From assembly GCA_020350905.1 (NCBI GenBank), contig CP070843.1, positions 3,560,915 through 3,577,453 on the forward strand: a DNA stretch of 16,539 bases, in the 5' to 3' direction. The position numbers were made by a program, and so were the translations under genes. The stretch comes from Deltaproteobacteria bacterium (GTDB lineage: Bacteria > Desulfobacterota > Syntrophobacteria > BM002). How positions within the stretch are numbered: the first letter of the stretch is position 1; the number at the start of each line of letters is the position of its first letter. The notes beneath the pieces are model-generated. The model made no database searches. It had not been told where the DNA came from and saw nothing but the letters and a program-made list of their open reading frames with translations. Positions 1 to 6,773 of the stretch are shown one piece after another.

Positions 1-1173
1 AAACGAGGATACCGAATCGATGTTGATGCCGCTACCAAAGAACTGCAGTGCTGCTTTGTGGGCGAAAGCTTGCATCTCACCGGCAAAAACAGCACGTCTC
101 TGGCTACCGATTCTGGACGAGGGCAAAATAGGGGCAGCGGTGGCTTTGTCCAGATAGCCGAAGTCAAGTTGCTTGCCAACCACCGGAGCGATTACGTAAA
201 GGTCTCTCATGAGCTTCTCAAACTGTTCCGGGTAGAGGCTCTGAGGCCCGTCGGAGAGCGCCTTGGACGGGTCGTGATGCACCTCGATCATAAGACCGTC
301 TGCTCCAGCGGCAATGGCGGCTCGAGCCATTGGACTTACCTTTTCTCTGAGACCAGTAGCGTGACTGGGATCGATGACGACCGGCAAGTGGGTGAGGTTT
401 TTGATTATAGGGATGGCGGAGAGGTCCAGGGTATTTCTGGTGTAACGCTCAAAGGTACGAATACCACGTTCACAGAGAATAACCTGCTCGTTTCCCTCGG
501 AAAGAATGTATTCGGCTGACATCAGCCATTCCTCCATGGTGGCTGAGAGGCCCCGTTTGAGCAACACTGGCTTGCCAATGCGGCCAGCGCTGCGAAGCAA
601 TTCGAAGTTTTGCATGTTGCGGGCGCCGACCTGGACCACGTCCACGTACTTCATCATTAGGTCTACCTGGTTGGGAGAGGTCATCTCGGTGGCAATCCGT
701 AATCCCGTTTCTTCTCGAATCTGGGCGAGAATTTTTAAGCCTTCCTCTCCCAGTCCCTGGAAAGAGTAAGGTGAAGTGCGCGGTTTAAAGGCACCGCCGC
801 GAAATAGCACAGCACCTGCACGTTTCACCTTCCTGGCGATAGTCATAGCCTGCTCCCGATTTTCTATGGCACAGGGACCAGCTATGACCACAATGCGGGG
901 ACCACCCAGCTCCACATCACCGATTTGGACCACAGTATTCTCGGGATGCATCTCCCGGCTCACTAATTTGTATGGCCGAGATACTGGGATTACTTTAGCC
1001 ACCCCGCTCAGCTGTTCAAAAACCCGTATGTCGCGACTCACTTTACCCACCGCGCCGATTACGGTTTCGTCACCTGTGCTCATCTCTCGGATAAGACAAC
1101 CTTCTTCCCTCAGAATGCTGCGGACGTGATCTTCTTCTTCTTTGCTCACTCCCTGTTTCAAGACGATAATCAT
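1..1173 (-). CDS. aroF: DAHP synthase (AroF, type I-beta) fused to the start of a prephenate dehydratase domain; cut by the window edge
   Basis: Condenses phosphoenolpyruvate and erythrose 4-phosphate to DAHP, the first step of aromatic amino acid synthesis. The minus-strand frame from ATG 1173 is open to base 1, giving 391 residues with no stop. Residues 1-70 resemble the ferredoxin-like regulatory domain of Thermotoga-type enzymes. The barrel follows, with AGPCAIE (metal-ligand Cys about 101), GGAFKPRTSPYSF, VGARNMQNFELL, KRGLSATMEEW, DPSHATG and IEVHHDP. Stand-alone enzymes of this type end near residue 340. Here a linker (about 340-359) is followed by residues 360-391, containing VFAGEMQAFAHKAALQFFG, which matches the opening of prephenate dehydratase (consensus GPxGTFSxxAAxxYFG). 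I infer an AroF-PheA fusion; the Phe-rich leader upstream agrees. The DAHP synthase call is very secure. The PheA part rests on about 30 residues. Confidence 0.93.
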   Translation of the reverse strand, partial: MIIVLKQGVSKEEEDHVRSILREEGCLIREMSTGDETVIGAVGKVSRDIRVFEQLSGVAKVIPVSRPYKLVSREMHPENTVVQIGDVELGGPRIVVIAGPCAIENREQAMTIARKVKRAGAVLFRGGAFKPRTSPYSFQGLGEEGLKILAQIREETGLRIATEMTSPNQVDLMMKYVDVVQVGARNMQNFELLRSAGRIGKPVLLKRGLSATMEEWLMSAEYILSEGNEQVILCERGIRTFERYTRNTLDLSAIPIIKNLTHLPVVIDPSHATGLREKVSPMARAAIAAGADGLMIEVHHDPSKALSDGPQSLYPEQFEKLMRDLYVIAPVVGKQLDFGYLDKATAAPILPSSRIGSQRRAVFAGEMQAFAHKAALQFFGSGINIDSVSSF

Positions 1174-1201
1174 GGCAAGGACTCCTCACAATTGTGAATG
1201 T

Positions 1202-1304
1202 GAAAAAGAAAAGCCCCGGGGTTTCCCGCCTCGGGGCTTGAGCTCAAATGGTTCTGATACGGTATTCCACCCCGAGGCGACCGGTTTCGGTCCACCCGGG
1301 GCTC
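1202..1304 (-). promoter_or_regulatory. Phenylalanine attenuator: pause hairpin, antiterminator and intrinsic terminator
   Basis: Reading the minus strand, segment 1 (1304-1288, CCCCGGG...GACCG) pairs with segment 2 (1283-1270, CGGTC...CTCGGGG). Segment 2 also contains CGCCTCGGGG (1279-1270), perfectly complementary over 10 bp to CCCCGAGGCG (1236-1227), the 5' arm of the terminator. That arm otherwise pairs with segment 4: AAGCCCCG (1239-1232) with CGGGGCTT (1218-1211), followed by TTTTCTTTTT. This is the classic 1:2 / 2:3 / 3:4 arrangement of ribosome-mediated attenuators. It lies between the stop of the Phe-rich leader peptide and the aroF start. A ribosome stalled at the Phe codons should free segment 2 to form the antiterminator; this mechanism is inferred from known pheA and trp systems. 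Confidence 0.85.
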
Positions 1305-1315
1305 AACGCTATGCG

Positions 1316-1405
1316 TTAGGAGACCGGGCGGACGCCCATAAAAAAAGAAACGAAAAAGAGACGTCCATCTGCCAATTGCGCGAAGTATGTAGCTTCCGAA
1401 CGCAT
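1316..1405 (-). CDS. pheL: Phe-rich leader peptide (29 aa), PheL-like
   Basis: Short ORF from ATG 1405 to TAA (1318-1316), preceded by a good ribosome-binding site (AAAGGA, about 7 nt upstream). It encodes 29 residues including the run FFVSFF at residues 17-22, plus another Phe at residue 8. Phe-codon clusters of this kind are the sensing element of pheA-type attenuators (E. coli PheL also carries runs of Phe). The ORF sits between a predicted promoter and the alternative hairpins at 1202-1304, just upstream of aroF. Its role is regulatory rather than as a protein product. The gene symbol is by analogy, not by sequence homology. Confidence 0.8.
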   Translation of the reverse strand: MRSEATYFAQLADGRLFFVSFFMGVRPVS

Positions 1406-1437
1406 AGTTCTTCCTTTACTGTCAAGCGAGGTCTGTA

Positions 1438-1466
1438 ACCTTAATAAAGCTCAATAATTTTGTCAA
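1438..1466 (-). promoter_or_regulatory. Sigma-70 promoter of the aroF-pheA leader transcript
   Basis: Perfect -35 TTGACA (plus-strand 1461-1466), a 17-nt spacer, and a weaker -10 TAAGGT (1438-1443). Transcription would start near 1431, about 25 nt before the leader-peptide ATG. The position and strand suit an attenuated leader RNA of roughly 230 nt. Confidence 0.5.
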
Positions 1467-1520
1467 GTAATTATTCCGGGCTCGTTGTTCCGTAGCCCCC
1501 CTGGCCTTGCCTCTGAAAGT

Positions 1521-1568
1521 CTGTGCCACTTTCCCGCCTGCGGCGACCTGGGAGGGCCCTTGGCACAG
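1521..1568. repeat. Palindromic intergenic unit
   Basis: Arms CTGTGCCA (1521-1528) and TGGCACAG (1561-1568) are exact inverted repeats of 8 bp. Inside are further complementary pieces (CGCC/GGCG around 1535-1545). There is no T-run, so it is not a clear terminator. The 1440-1786 intergenic stretch otherwise holds the aroF promoter at one end and the candidate sigma-54 promoter of the PilZ gene at the other. I see no convincing gene in it. Confidence 0.4.
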
Positions 1569-1641
1569 TTACGGCGAGATTTCGGGATTTTTCTAGGTCA
1601 AATTTTAAGTCATTTCTTAACCGGAACCAAGACAAAACCCA

Positions 1642-1658
1642 CTGGTATGTGGTTTGCA
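1642..1658 (+). promoter_or_regulatory. Candidate sigma-54 promoter of the PilZ gene
   Basis: CTGGTATGTGGTTTGCA matches the -24/-12 consensus (YTGGCACR-N4-TTGCW) at all but two fixed positions. It has the required GG-N10-GC spacing (GG 1644-1645, GC 1656-1657). Transcription would start near 1669, leaving a leader of about 120 nt. That leader can form a stem-loop (GGGTA 1707-1711 with TACCC 1749-1753). No activator-binding site was identified. Confidence 0.45.
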
Positions 1659-1786
1659 ATCATTATTGCCCGAAAATTGCCGTAGGTTTTGCCAGCCGGC
1701 GCATAAGGGTAATGTTTTGTGGAGACAGAGCCAATCTGTGAAGGCTGCTACCCCAAAAGAAACAGCAACCCTTAATCCATGGAGGT

Positions 1787-2164
1787 ATGATTTTGCATAC
1801 AATTAAAACAAAAAGAGGGCACCATTATCCAAAAGTAGACGAAAAATATCCAGTTGTCGTGCTTACAGCAGACGGGGAAATGAGAGGAGAAACCAAGCAC
1901 ATCAGCACCCAGCAAGCGTTCGTCCGCTGCGAAGACCCGCTGCGTCTGTATGACGTGGCCAGCATGAGTATTGAGTTTTCTAAAGAGGAGGCCATCCTGG
2001 CGGAAGGAGAAGTGATCTGGTCGAACAGATATGGCCCAGATGATGAGATAACCCCCCGTGGCATGGTGGTTCGCTTCACCCGTTTGTCCGCCAGAGAACG
2101 CAAGCGTCTTCACGACACCATTGTCAAACTGTACAAAAAGAAGATGGACTTCTGCTCACAGTAA
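1787..2164 (+). CDS. PilZ domain-like protein with altered ligand-binding motifs
   Basis: Small (125 aa) soluble protein that is essentially one PilZ beta-barrel. The segment GEVIWSNRYGPDDEITPRGM (about 73-92), the following VVRF and the C-terminal helix (ARERKRLHDTIV) match PilZ proteins common in Deltaproteobacteria. Canonical PilZ domains bind c-di-GMP through RxxxR and (D/N)xSxxG. Here the second motif reads HISTQQ, lacking both the acidic residue and the glycine, and the N-terminal region (KRGHHYPK) keeps only part of the first. Binding may be weakened or lost, so it could be a partner-binding PilZ. The ribosome site GGAGG (1781-1785) is 1 nt from ATG 1787 but 7 nt from an in-frame TTG at 1793, so the TTG may be the true start. 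Confidence 0.8.
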   Translation: MILHTIKTKRGHHYPKVDEKYPVVVLTADGEMRGETKHISTQQAFVRCEDPLRLYDVASMSIEFSKEEAILAEGEVIWSNRYGPDDEITPRGMVVRFTRLSARERKRLHDTIVKLYKKKMDFCSQ

Positions 2165-2180
2165 CCTTTGCTTTACTCTA

Positions 2181-2412
2181 ACGCGTTTTTGAAGTGGGTC
2201 TGCAACGATAGGGTTAACCCTAACATTGCAGACCCAAACCGGTAAAAATCGCTGCGCTCGCGTGATAGCGTGCCATCTGCGAGCGTGCTCACCTCGGACA
2301 GGATATCACGTACGGTCAAGTACTGTTCATCCTGTCCCAGCCTGCGCGCGCCCACATCTTGCGCACTCTGACGCGTTTTTCCTCGGCGTAGGTCTACAAC
2401 ATTAGGGTTGAC
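2181..2412. repeat. Small palindromic repeat element (MITE-like) between convergent genes
   Basis: A block of nested inverted and direct repeats. GGGTCTGCAA (2196-2205) pairs with TTGCAGACCC (2226-2235) around the 14-nt palindrome at 2209-2222 (TAGGGTTAACCCTA). A related copy lies at 2371-2412; ACGCGTTTTT plus GGTCTRCAAC...AGGGTT are shared with 2181-2218. AACCCTAACATTGCAGACC (2217-2235) and the minus-strand copy at 2409-2391 are inverted relative to each other, like terminal inverted repeats of a roughly 190-bp element. Two further hairpins lie inside: CGCTCGC/GCGAGCG (2255-2285) and GGACAGGAT/ATCCTGTCC (2296-2337). A 60-codon minus-strand ORF (2173-2355, GTG start) lies within it, but I recognise no family and do not call it a gene. 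No transposase is present. Confidence 0.55.
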
Positions 2413-3898
2413 TCAGGAAATTGCCCTCAGCTGGGATCTTTTCGAACCACCTGTTCAAGATATCCTTGCTGTCAATGTTTCCAAGCCCATTGACCTGAAA
2501 AAACTCATCCAGTTCATAGCGGTTCCCTGTAAACCACCATTCTTTCAGGATGGCACCCGCCTCCGCCTGGAACATCCAGTCAGGTCCCAGAGTCTTCCTG
2601 AGGTTTTTTTCGATGGTGGCTTCAGCCATCCATGAAACCAGATAATCAAGGGCGTAAAATTCCGGGGCCAGATCGAAAAGCTGGGTTTCGGGAAGGTAGG
2701 AGAATCCCGTGTGTTTCTTCAGGAGGGTGGCGTAGGGCTCACCGTTGGCAAGGTCATTTTCGGAGAACATCTGATATTCAGCCAGAAACTTGCTAGCGTA
2801 TCTTCTGAAAACAGAGAGGTCTTTCAGGGTCTTGTAGAAGGTTATGACATCTATTTCCCGCGATGAGAGTTCCAGTTGACGTTCAAGATATGGTGGGGAG
2901 AGGGTGATGTTTTGAAGCAAAAAGGCATAGGTTTCTGAGAGCGCGTTTGAGGTGAAAAAATCTTTCTCAGAAGGAGAAAGATCCCGCGAAGTAAAGGTGT
3001 GACTCAGCGCGTGACCCATCTCGTGGAACAAGGTCTCCAGGTCTACCCACCCGCCCTGGGGATTCATCACCAGATGGATATTGTGGGGGATTCTCAGGGC
3101 GAAACTCATTGCCTGGGAGCTTTTTTTGGGTGAATAGCCGATGTCCAAGTGCAGGCCAGAAAGCATTCTCACCCCAATTCCCCAGTGACCGAAAAAGTCG
3201 AGGTGATCAACTAACGGAATGTGCTTAGGAAAAAAAGGATCCAGTTCACCCAAGCCAAGCAGATAAATGGCATCGAAGCGATTGAGTTCAATGAGCGGCC
3301 GCCCCAGACTCTCCTGAACCCAGGTCTCCATGGCGGCGAGATACATCTCCTCGGTCTGATCAAGTAATTTCAGCAGCTTCCGGACGTGCCCTTGGTAGTC
3401 TGTTTGTTTTTTATCCTCACAGTAGGCTGAGTAGGTTTCGTAACCAAATTCCTCTGACAAAATAGCTAGAAAGACTTCCCAAAAACTGAGGGCAAAGGGC
3501 TTCAGGAACTTGCAGAGGCTGCTGGTCTCTGTTACCAGGATTTGGCGGCCATTGAGATCGCTTCGTTTTTGACACCAGGGGAGGATATCTTTGAAGTAAA
3601 TCTTTTCTCCGTTGACGTGCGCGGCAGCCCCTCTCAGCCAGGTGAAAAGTTCATTCTCGTAAGGAAAAACACGATATTGGAGATAGTGTCCAAGAAGAGC
3701 GTGAAAAACTCTATTCTTCATTCTGGAGCCCGTCCCGGTGCTTCGAATTTGCTTTATGCGGTTTGGGTTGAAGAGGTTTTCAAGCCCATCGTAGATGCTG
3801 AGCTGCGATGGAACGGTGTCATCTCCCTTCCATATTTTCAAGGCCCTGGAGGTCAAGCGTTCATTGAGCTGCAACACAGCTTGTTCTATTCTATCCAT
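2402..3898 (-). CDS. M3 family metallopeptidase (oligoendopeptidase-like)
   Basis: Predicted cytoplasmic zinc peptidase that cleaves short peptides. The zinc motif HEMGH is at residues 292-296 (metal ligands H292 and H296, catalytic E293), in the context DLETLFHEMGHALSH. E322 in ALSETYAF, 30 residues after the first His, fits the third ligand of M3 enzymes. At 499 aa it is shorter than typical PepF (about 600). The open frame extends upstream to TTG 4048, inside purA, but that extension looks non-coding. ATG 3898 has an AAGGA about 10 nt upstream and is my preferred start; ATG 3925 (508 aa) is possible. It lies downstream of purA on the same strand. Its stop codon falls within a copy of the repeat described at 2181-2412. 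Confidence 0.85.
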   Translation of the reverse strand: MDRIEQAVLQLNERLTSRALKIWKGDDTVPSQLSIYDGLENLFNPNRIKQIRSTGTGSRMKNRVFHALLGHYLQYRVFPYENELFTWLRGAAAHVNGEKIYFKDILPWCQKRSDLNGRQILVTETSSLCKFLKPFALSFWEVFLAILSEEFGYETYSAYCEDKKQTDYQGHVRKLLKLLDQTEEMYLAAMETWVQESLGRPLIELNRFDAIYLLGLGELDPFFPKHIPLVDHLDFFGHWGIGVRMLSGLHLDIGYSPKKSSQAMSFALRIPHNIHLVMNPQGGWVDLETLFHEMGHALSHTFTSRDLSPSEKDFFTSNALSETYAFLLQNITLSPPYLERQLELSSREIDVITFYKTLKDLSVFRRYASKFLAEYQMFSENDLANGEPYATLLKKHTGFSYLPETQLFDLAPEFYALDYLVSWMAEATIEKNLRKTLGPDWMFQAEAGAILKEWWFTGNRYELDEFFQVNGLGNIDSKDILNRWFEKIPAEGNFLSQP

Positions 3899-4018
3899 CT
3901 CAGAATGATCCTTTTCACCATCCATAAAATTGGCGAGAAGCCTTGGATGGGCTACTGGATTTGGCTTGGACACTCTATATGTAGTTTTCAACGGAGAAAG
4001 AAGCGGTTTTAGTCGGTG

Positions 4019-4039
4019 TGGCTTTGCACCGTTAGGGTT
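4019..4039 (-). repeat. Further copy of the AACCCTAAC...TGCA repeat at the purA stop codon
   Basis: Minus-strand TTAACCCTAACGGTGCAAAG closely resembles TTAACCCTAACATTGCAGAC at 2215-2234 and the copy at 2412-2391. The shared core is AACCCTAA, two variable bases, then TG, with CA following. The purA stop TAA (4040-4038) overlaps it. It lies in the purA-M3 peptidase spacer (3899-4037), where I see no other feature. Confidence 0.35.
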
Positions 4040-5333
4040 AAACCTCAAAGGGATTCTGCATCATGATGGTCTGCTCGCGTCCAGGGCCCACTGAGACGAT
4101 GGAAAGCGGGATTTCGGCCAGTTCTTCTATTGCTCGCAAATAGCGCTGGGTTTCGGTGGGGAGTTGTGAGAAGGCGCGGGCGCTACTGATATCCTGGCTC
4201 CAACCTGGAAAGGTTTCATACGAAGGGTCGCAGTTTTCCAGGGTGAAGCATTCATTGGGAAATATCTCCATTGCGCTCGCTTCATGGACATATGAGGTGG
4301 CAACGCGTATCTCTTCCAGCCCAGTAAGCACATCCAGCTTGGTTATGGTTAGGCTGGTGAGCCCATTCAACCGGGCAGCATTGCGCAAGACCACCATGTC
4401 AAGCCAGCCGCAGCGGCGTGGTCTGCCCGTGGTGGAACCGAATTCCGCTCCTACCTTCTGGAGGTGCTGCCCCACAGTGTCAGTAAGTTCAGTGGGAAAT
4501 GGTCCGCCACCCACCCGGGTAGTGTACGCCTTGCAAATGCCTAGGATCGTATCAATGCGGGTGGGGCCGATACCGGCACCGCAACATGCACCACCGGCAA
4601 CAGCGTTTGACGAGGTGACATAGGGATAGGTACCGTGGTCTATATCTAGGTGAGTCCCCTGAGCACCTTCAAAAAGGATGTTCTTCCCCTGGCGGCGACC
4701 CCTGTCCAACAACTCGGAGACATTGCCGACATATGGTCGAAGCTGGTCACCATAGGCTAGATATTCATCTTCAATTTGGTTGTAGTCCAGAGGCTTGGCA
4801 CCGAGAAACTTCTCCAAGTAGAAGTTCTTTTCTTCCAGGTTCACCTTGAGTTTTTCTGTAAACAGCTTGGGATTAATCAGTTCGTGGATACGGATTCCGA
4901 CACGACTAGCCTTGTCTTCATAACAGGGACCAATGCCACGGCCTGTCGTGCCTATTTTTCCTTTACCCTTCCGTTGCTCCCGGGCGTTGTCCACTTCGCG
5001 ATGGTAGACCATGATTACGTGGGCCTGTCCGCTAATGACCAGATTGTCTGGACTAACCTGAATCTGGTGGCTTCGCAGGCCCTCTATCTCTCCGAGCAAG
5101 ACGCCCGGGTCCAACACTACCCCATTGCCAATGCAGCAGGTTTTGTTCGGATGCAGGATTCCCGATGGGATCAGGTGCAAGATGAATTTCTCATCATCAA
5201 CCACCAGCGTGTGGCCAGCGTTGTTGCCTCCCTGAAATCGGACAATGTAATCGGCAGACTCACTCAGGAGATCAACGACTTTCCCCTTGCCCTCGTCTCC
5301 CCACTGGGTTCCAACCACAACTACATTCGCCAT
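4038..5333 (-). CDS. purA: Adenylosuccinate synthetase
   Basis: Joins IMP and aspartate using GTP to form adenylosuccinate, the first AMP-specific step of purine synthesis, in the cytoplasm. The protein has 431 aa, the usual length. It opens with the GTP-binding loop GDEGKGK (12-18), with catalytic Asp13 and His41 (GGNNAGH) at the positions numbered the same in E. coli. TTGRGIGPCYEDK, FEGAQGTHLDIDHGTYPYVT and RPRRCGWLD are all present, so the enzyme should be active. ATG 5333 has AGAGG about 8 nt upstream. It has its own predicted promoter (5459-5487) and a leader of about 120 nt containing an inverted repeat. Confidence 0.98.
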   Translation of the reverse strand: MANVVVVGTQWGDEGKGKVVDLLSESADYIVRFQGGNNAGHTLVVDDEKFILHLIPSGILHPNKTCCIGNGVVLDPGVLLGEIEGLRSHQIQVSPDNLVISGQAHVIMVYHREVDNAREQRKGKGKIGTTGRGIGPCYEDKASRVGIRIHELINPKLFTEKLKVNLEEKNFYLEKFLGAKPLDYNQIEDEYLAYGDQLRPYVGNVSELLDRGRRQGKNILFEGAQGTHLDIDHGTYPYVTSSNAVAGGACCGAGIGPTRIDTILGICKAYTTRVGGGPFPTELTDTVGQHLQKVGAEFGSTTGRPRRCGWLDMVVLRNAARLNGLTSLTITKLDVLTGLEEIRVATSYVHEASAMEIFPNECFTLENCDPSYETFPGWSQDISSARAFSQLPTETQRYLRAIEELAEIPLSIVSVGPGREQTIMMQNPFEV

Positions 5334-5348
5334 GGGGTAAACCTCTGT

Positions 5349-5388
5349 ATGTTTGGAGTATTGAAGTATTGGAGTAACGGAGTGTTGG
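5349..5388. repeat. Degenerate tandem repeat of a TTGGAGTA unit
   Basis: TTTGGAGTATTGAAGTATTGG followed by further variants (GGAGTAACGGAGTGTTGG) forms about five imperfect copies of an 8-nt unit, just upstream of purA. A related piece appears inverted at 5690-5706 (CTCCAATACTCCAAGACC). It lies in the purA leader, but no regulatory role can be shown. Confidence 0.5.
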
Positions 5389-5414
5389 AAAGTGAGATTT
5401 ACAGGGTCCTGCGC

Positions 5415-5457
5415 TTTCGGCTTTTCATGAACCGTTCACTCCATCTGAAGCCCGAAA
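5415..5457 (-). promoter_or_regulatory. Stem-loop in the purA 5' leader
   Basis: On the minus strand TTTCGGGCTT (5457-5448) pairs with AAGCCGAAA (5423-5415), 9 bp with one bulged G. A nested TGAAC/GTTCA hairpin (5439-5429) sits inside. It falls just after the predicted transcription start. There is no following U-run, so it is not an obvious terminator. It could stabilise the RNA or regulate purA, or be an incidental palindrome. Confidence 0.35.
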
Positions 5458-5458
5458 G

Positions 5459-5487
5459 AGGATAATGGATTGGGTAAGAAATGTCAA
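5459..5487 (-). promoter_or_regulatory. Sigma-70 promoter of purA
   Basis: Perfect -35 TTGACA (plus-strand 5482-5487), a 17-nt spacer, and -10 TATCCT (5459-5464). The start point would be near 5452, about 118 nt before the purA ATG. The strand and position fit. Confidence 0.55.
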
Positions 5488-5561
5488 ACGGAAGGTAGAC
5501 CCCGAACACCGTAGCCACAGGGAGGACAATTGACGCAGTGCGCAAAAAGTATAGGAGATCC

Positions 5562-5685
5562 CAAATTCCAAGCACCAAAAATCAGGGTTTCAGGTGTCGG
5601 GTTTCAGGTGTCAGGGAAGAAAAACAAAAAAACTGAAACCTGAACACTGAAACCTGCAACCTCAGTCTTGGTGATTTGGAATTTT
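5562..5685. repeat. Long imperfect inverted repeat of about 124 bp
   Basis: The left arm (5562-5613) carries CAAATTCCAAGCACCAA and then two direct copies of GGGTTTCAGGTGTC. The right arm (5632-5685) carries the reverse complements, CTGAAACCTGAACACTGAAACC then TTGGTGATTTGGAATTT. The loop is purine-rich (5614-5631). This fills much of the 463-bp purA-htpX spacer (5334-5796). The remainder of that spacer holds the purA promoter and leader, and I found no RNA gene or ORF there. It is probably one member of a dispersed repeat family. A bidirectional transcript stop is possible, but no U-tract stands out. Confidence 0.6.
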
Positions 5686-5796
5686 TAGCCGCTCCAATAC
5701 TCCAAGACCGCTGGTCACCTTCACCGGTAAAGCTATTGAAATTTGATCTGACCGGGAGGACCAGGTCTTGTATACTGAATAAATCACCTCTGGGAA

Positions 5797-6651
5797 TCAG
5801 GCTACTGCCATTGCCCGCAGACGGCGGACGCGCTCCTCCATGGGTGGATGGGTGCTGAACCATTTGGAGAAACCACCACCACTGAGGGGATTGACTATGA
5901 ACATGTGTGCTGTTGCTGGCTTGGCCTCCTGCATGGGAATCCGCTGAGAAGCTGATGCCAGCTTTTCCAGGGCACTGGCCAGACTCCTGGGATTTCCTGC
6001 CAAACGGGCGCCGGTCTCATCGGCCAGATATTCCCGGGAGCGGGAAATAGCCATCTGGATCAGCATGGCGCCAAGCGGAGCTAGTATGGACATGAGAATA
6101 AGGCCGATGATGCCGCCGCCATCGTCGTCGTCAGAACCGCCAAAGCCAAAAATGGCGGCAAAACGAGCCATGCTGGCAAGCATCATCACTACCCCGGCTA
6201 AGGTGGCAGCAATGGAGCCGATGAGAATGTCACGGTTTTTTACATGTCCCAGTTCATGGGCCAACACCCCTTTTAGTTCCTCAGGGTTGAGGAGGCGCAC
6301 GATGCCTTGGGTAACCGCCACCACCGCGTGTTCAGGGTTACGGCCGGTCGCAAAGGCATTGGGAGTTTCTGAAGGAATCATATAGATGCGGGGTTTGGGC
6401 AATCCCCCACGCTGTGCAAGTTCGTCCACCATTTGGTGAATCTCCGGAGCTTCAGTGGGGGTAAGCTCTCTGGCCCGATACATGGCCAGGACAATCTTGT
6501 CCGAAAACCAGTAACTGCCAAAATTCATGACCATGGCGAAAACAAAGGCGATCATCATGCCCTGATTGCCACCAAACATTCTCCCAATAAGAACGATTAA
6601 CACGGTAAGGGCTGCCAGCAAAACCGTGGTTTTGAGCTGGTTGGCCATCAT
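5797..6651 (-). CDS. htpX: Zinc metalloprotease HtpX
   Basis: Membrane-bound zinc protease of family M48B that degrades misfolded membrane proteins under stress. The 284-aa protein has two N-terminal transmembrane segments (about 8-24 and 31-48), the zinc motif HELGH (132-136) and the third ligand E207 in SREYLADE. Two further hydrophobic stretches lie at about 143-170 and 181-203, separated by a GGSDDDDGGG loop. The C-terminal FSTHPPMEERVRRL motif is typical. ATG 6651 follows AGGAGG at 8 nt; a second ATG adjoins it. It has its own predicted promoter (6745-6773) and no partner genes. I see no sigma-32 promoter. Confidence 0.96.
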   Translation of the reverse strand: MMANQLKTTVLLAALTVLIVLIGRMFGGNQGMMIAFVFAMVMNFGSYWFSDKIVLAMYRARELTPTEAPEIHQMVDELAQRGGLPKPRIYMIPSETPNAFATGRNPEHAVVAVTQGIVRLLNPEELKGVLAHELGHVKNRDILIGSIAATLAGVVMMLASMARFAAIFGFGGSDDDDGGGIIGLILMSILAPLGAMLIQMAISRSREYLADETGARLAGNPRSLASALEKLASASQRIPMQEAKPATAHMFIVNPLSGGGFSKWFSTHPPMEERVRRLRAMAVA

Positions 6652-6744
6652 GGGTTGTACCTCCTGTTACGTTGTTGCTCGAGAACCTCTCCAGGAAAAA
6701 AGACCTCATAAACGATGGATCCGAAATTTCCTTAAACCAAAGAA

Positions 6745-6773
6745 AATTTAATATCAAATGGTGCATTTGTCAA
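6745..6773 (-). promoter_or_regulatory. Sigma-70 promoter of htpX
   Basis: -35 TTGACA (plus-strand 6768-6773), a 17-nt spacer, and -10 TAAATT (6745-6750). The start point would be near 6738, about 87 nt before the htpX ATG. Confidence 0.5.

Noticed and set aside
58..1129. Plus-strand ORFs across the aroF region
   Set aside because: They are shadows of the minus-strand DAHP synthase frame, which has clear family motifs throughout.
1669..1786. c-di-GMP (GEMM) riboswitch upstream of the PilZ gene
   Set aside because: The leader has a stem-loop but none of the conserved GEMM segments.
1471..1802. Small ORFs in the aroF-PilZ spacer on both strands
   Set aside because: Overlapping in several frames, rich in Arg/Gly/Ser, no homology signal, and they cross a palindrome and the candidate promoter.
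2173..2355. 60-codon minus-strand ORF inside the repeat element
   Set aside because: GTG start without a ribosome site, overlaps several hairpins, and no recognisable family; better explained as repeat sequence.
3899..4048. N-terminal extension of the M3 peptidase to TTG 4048
   Set aside because: It would start inside purA, has a weak start codon, crosses a repeat copy and adds about 50 residues with no family resemblance.
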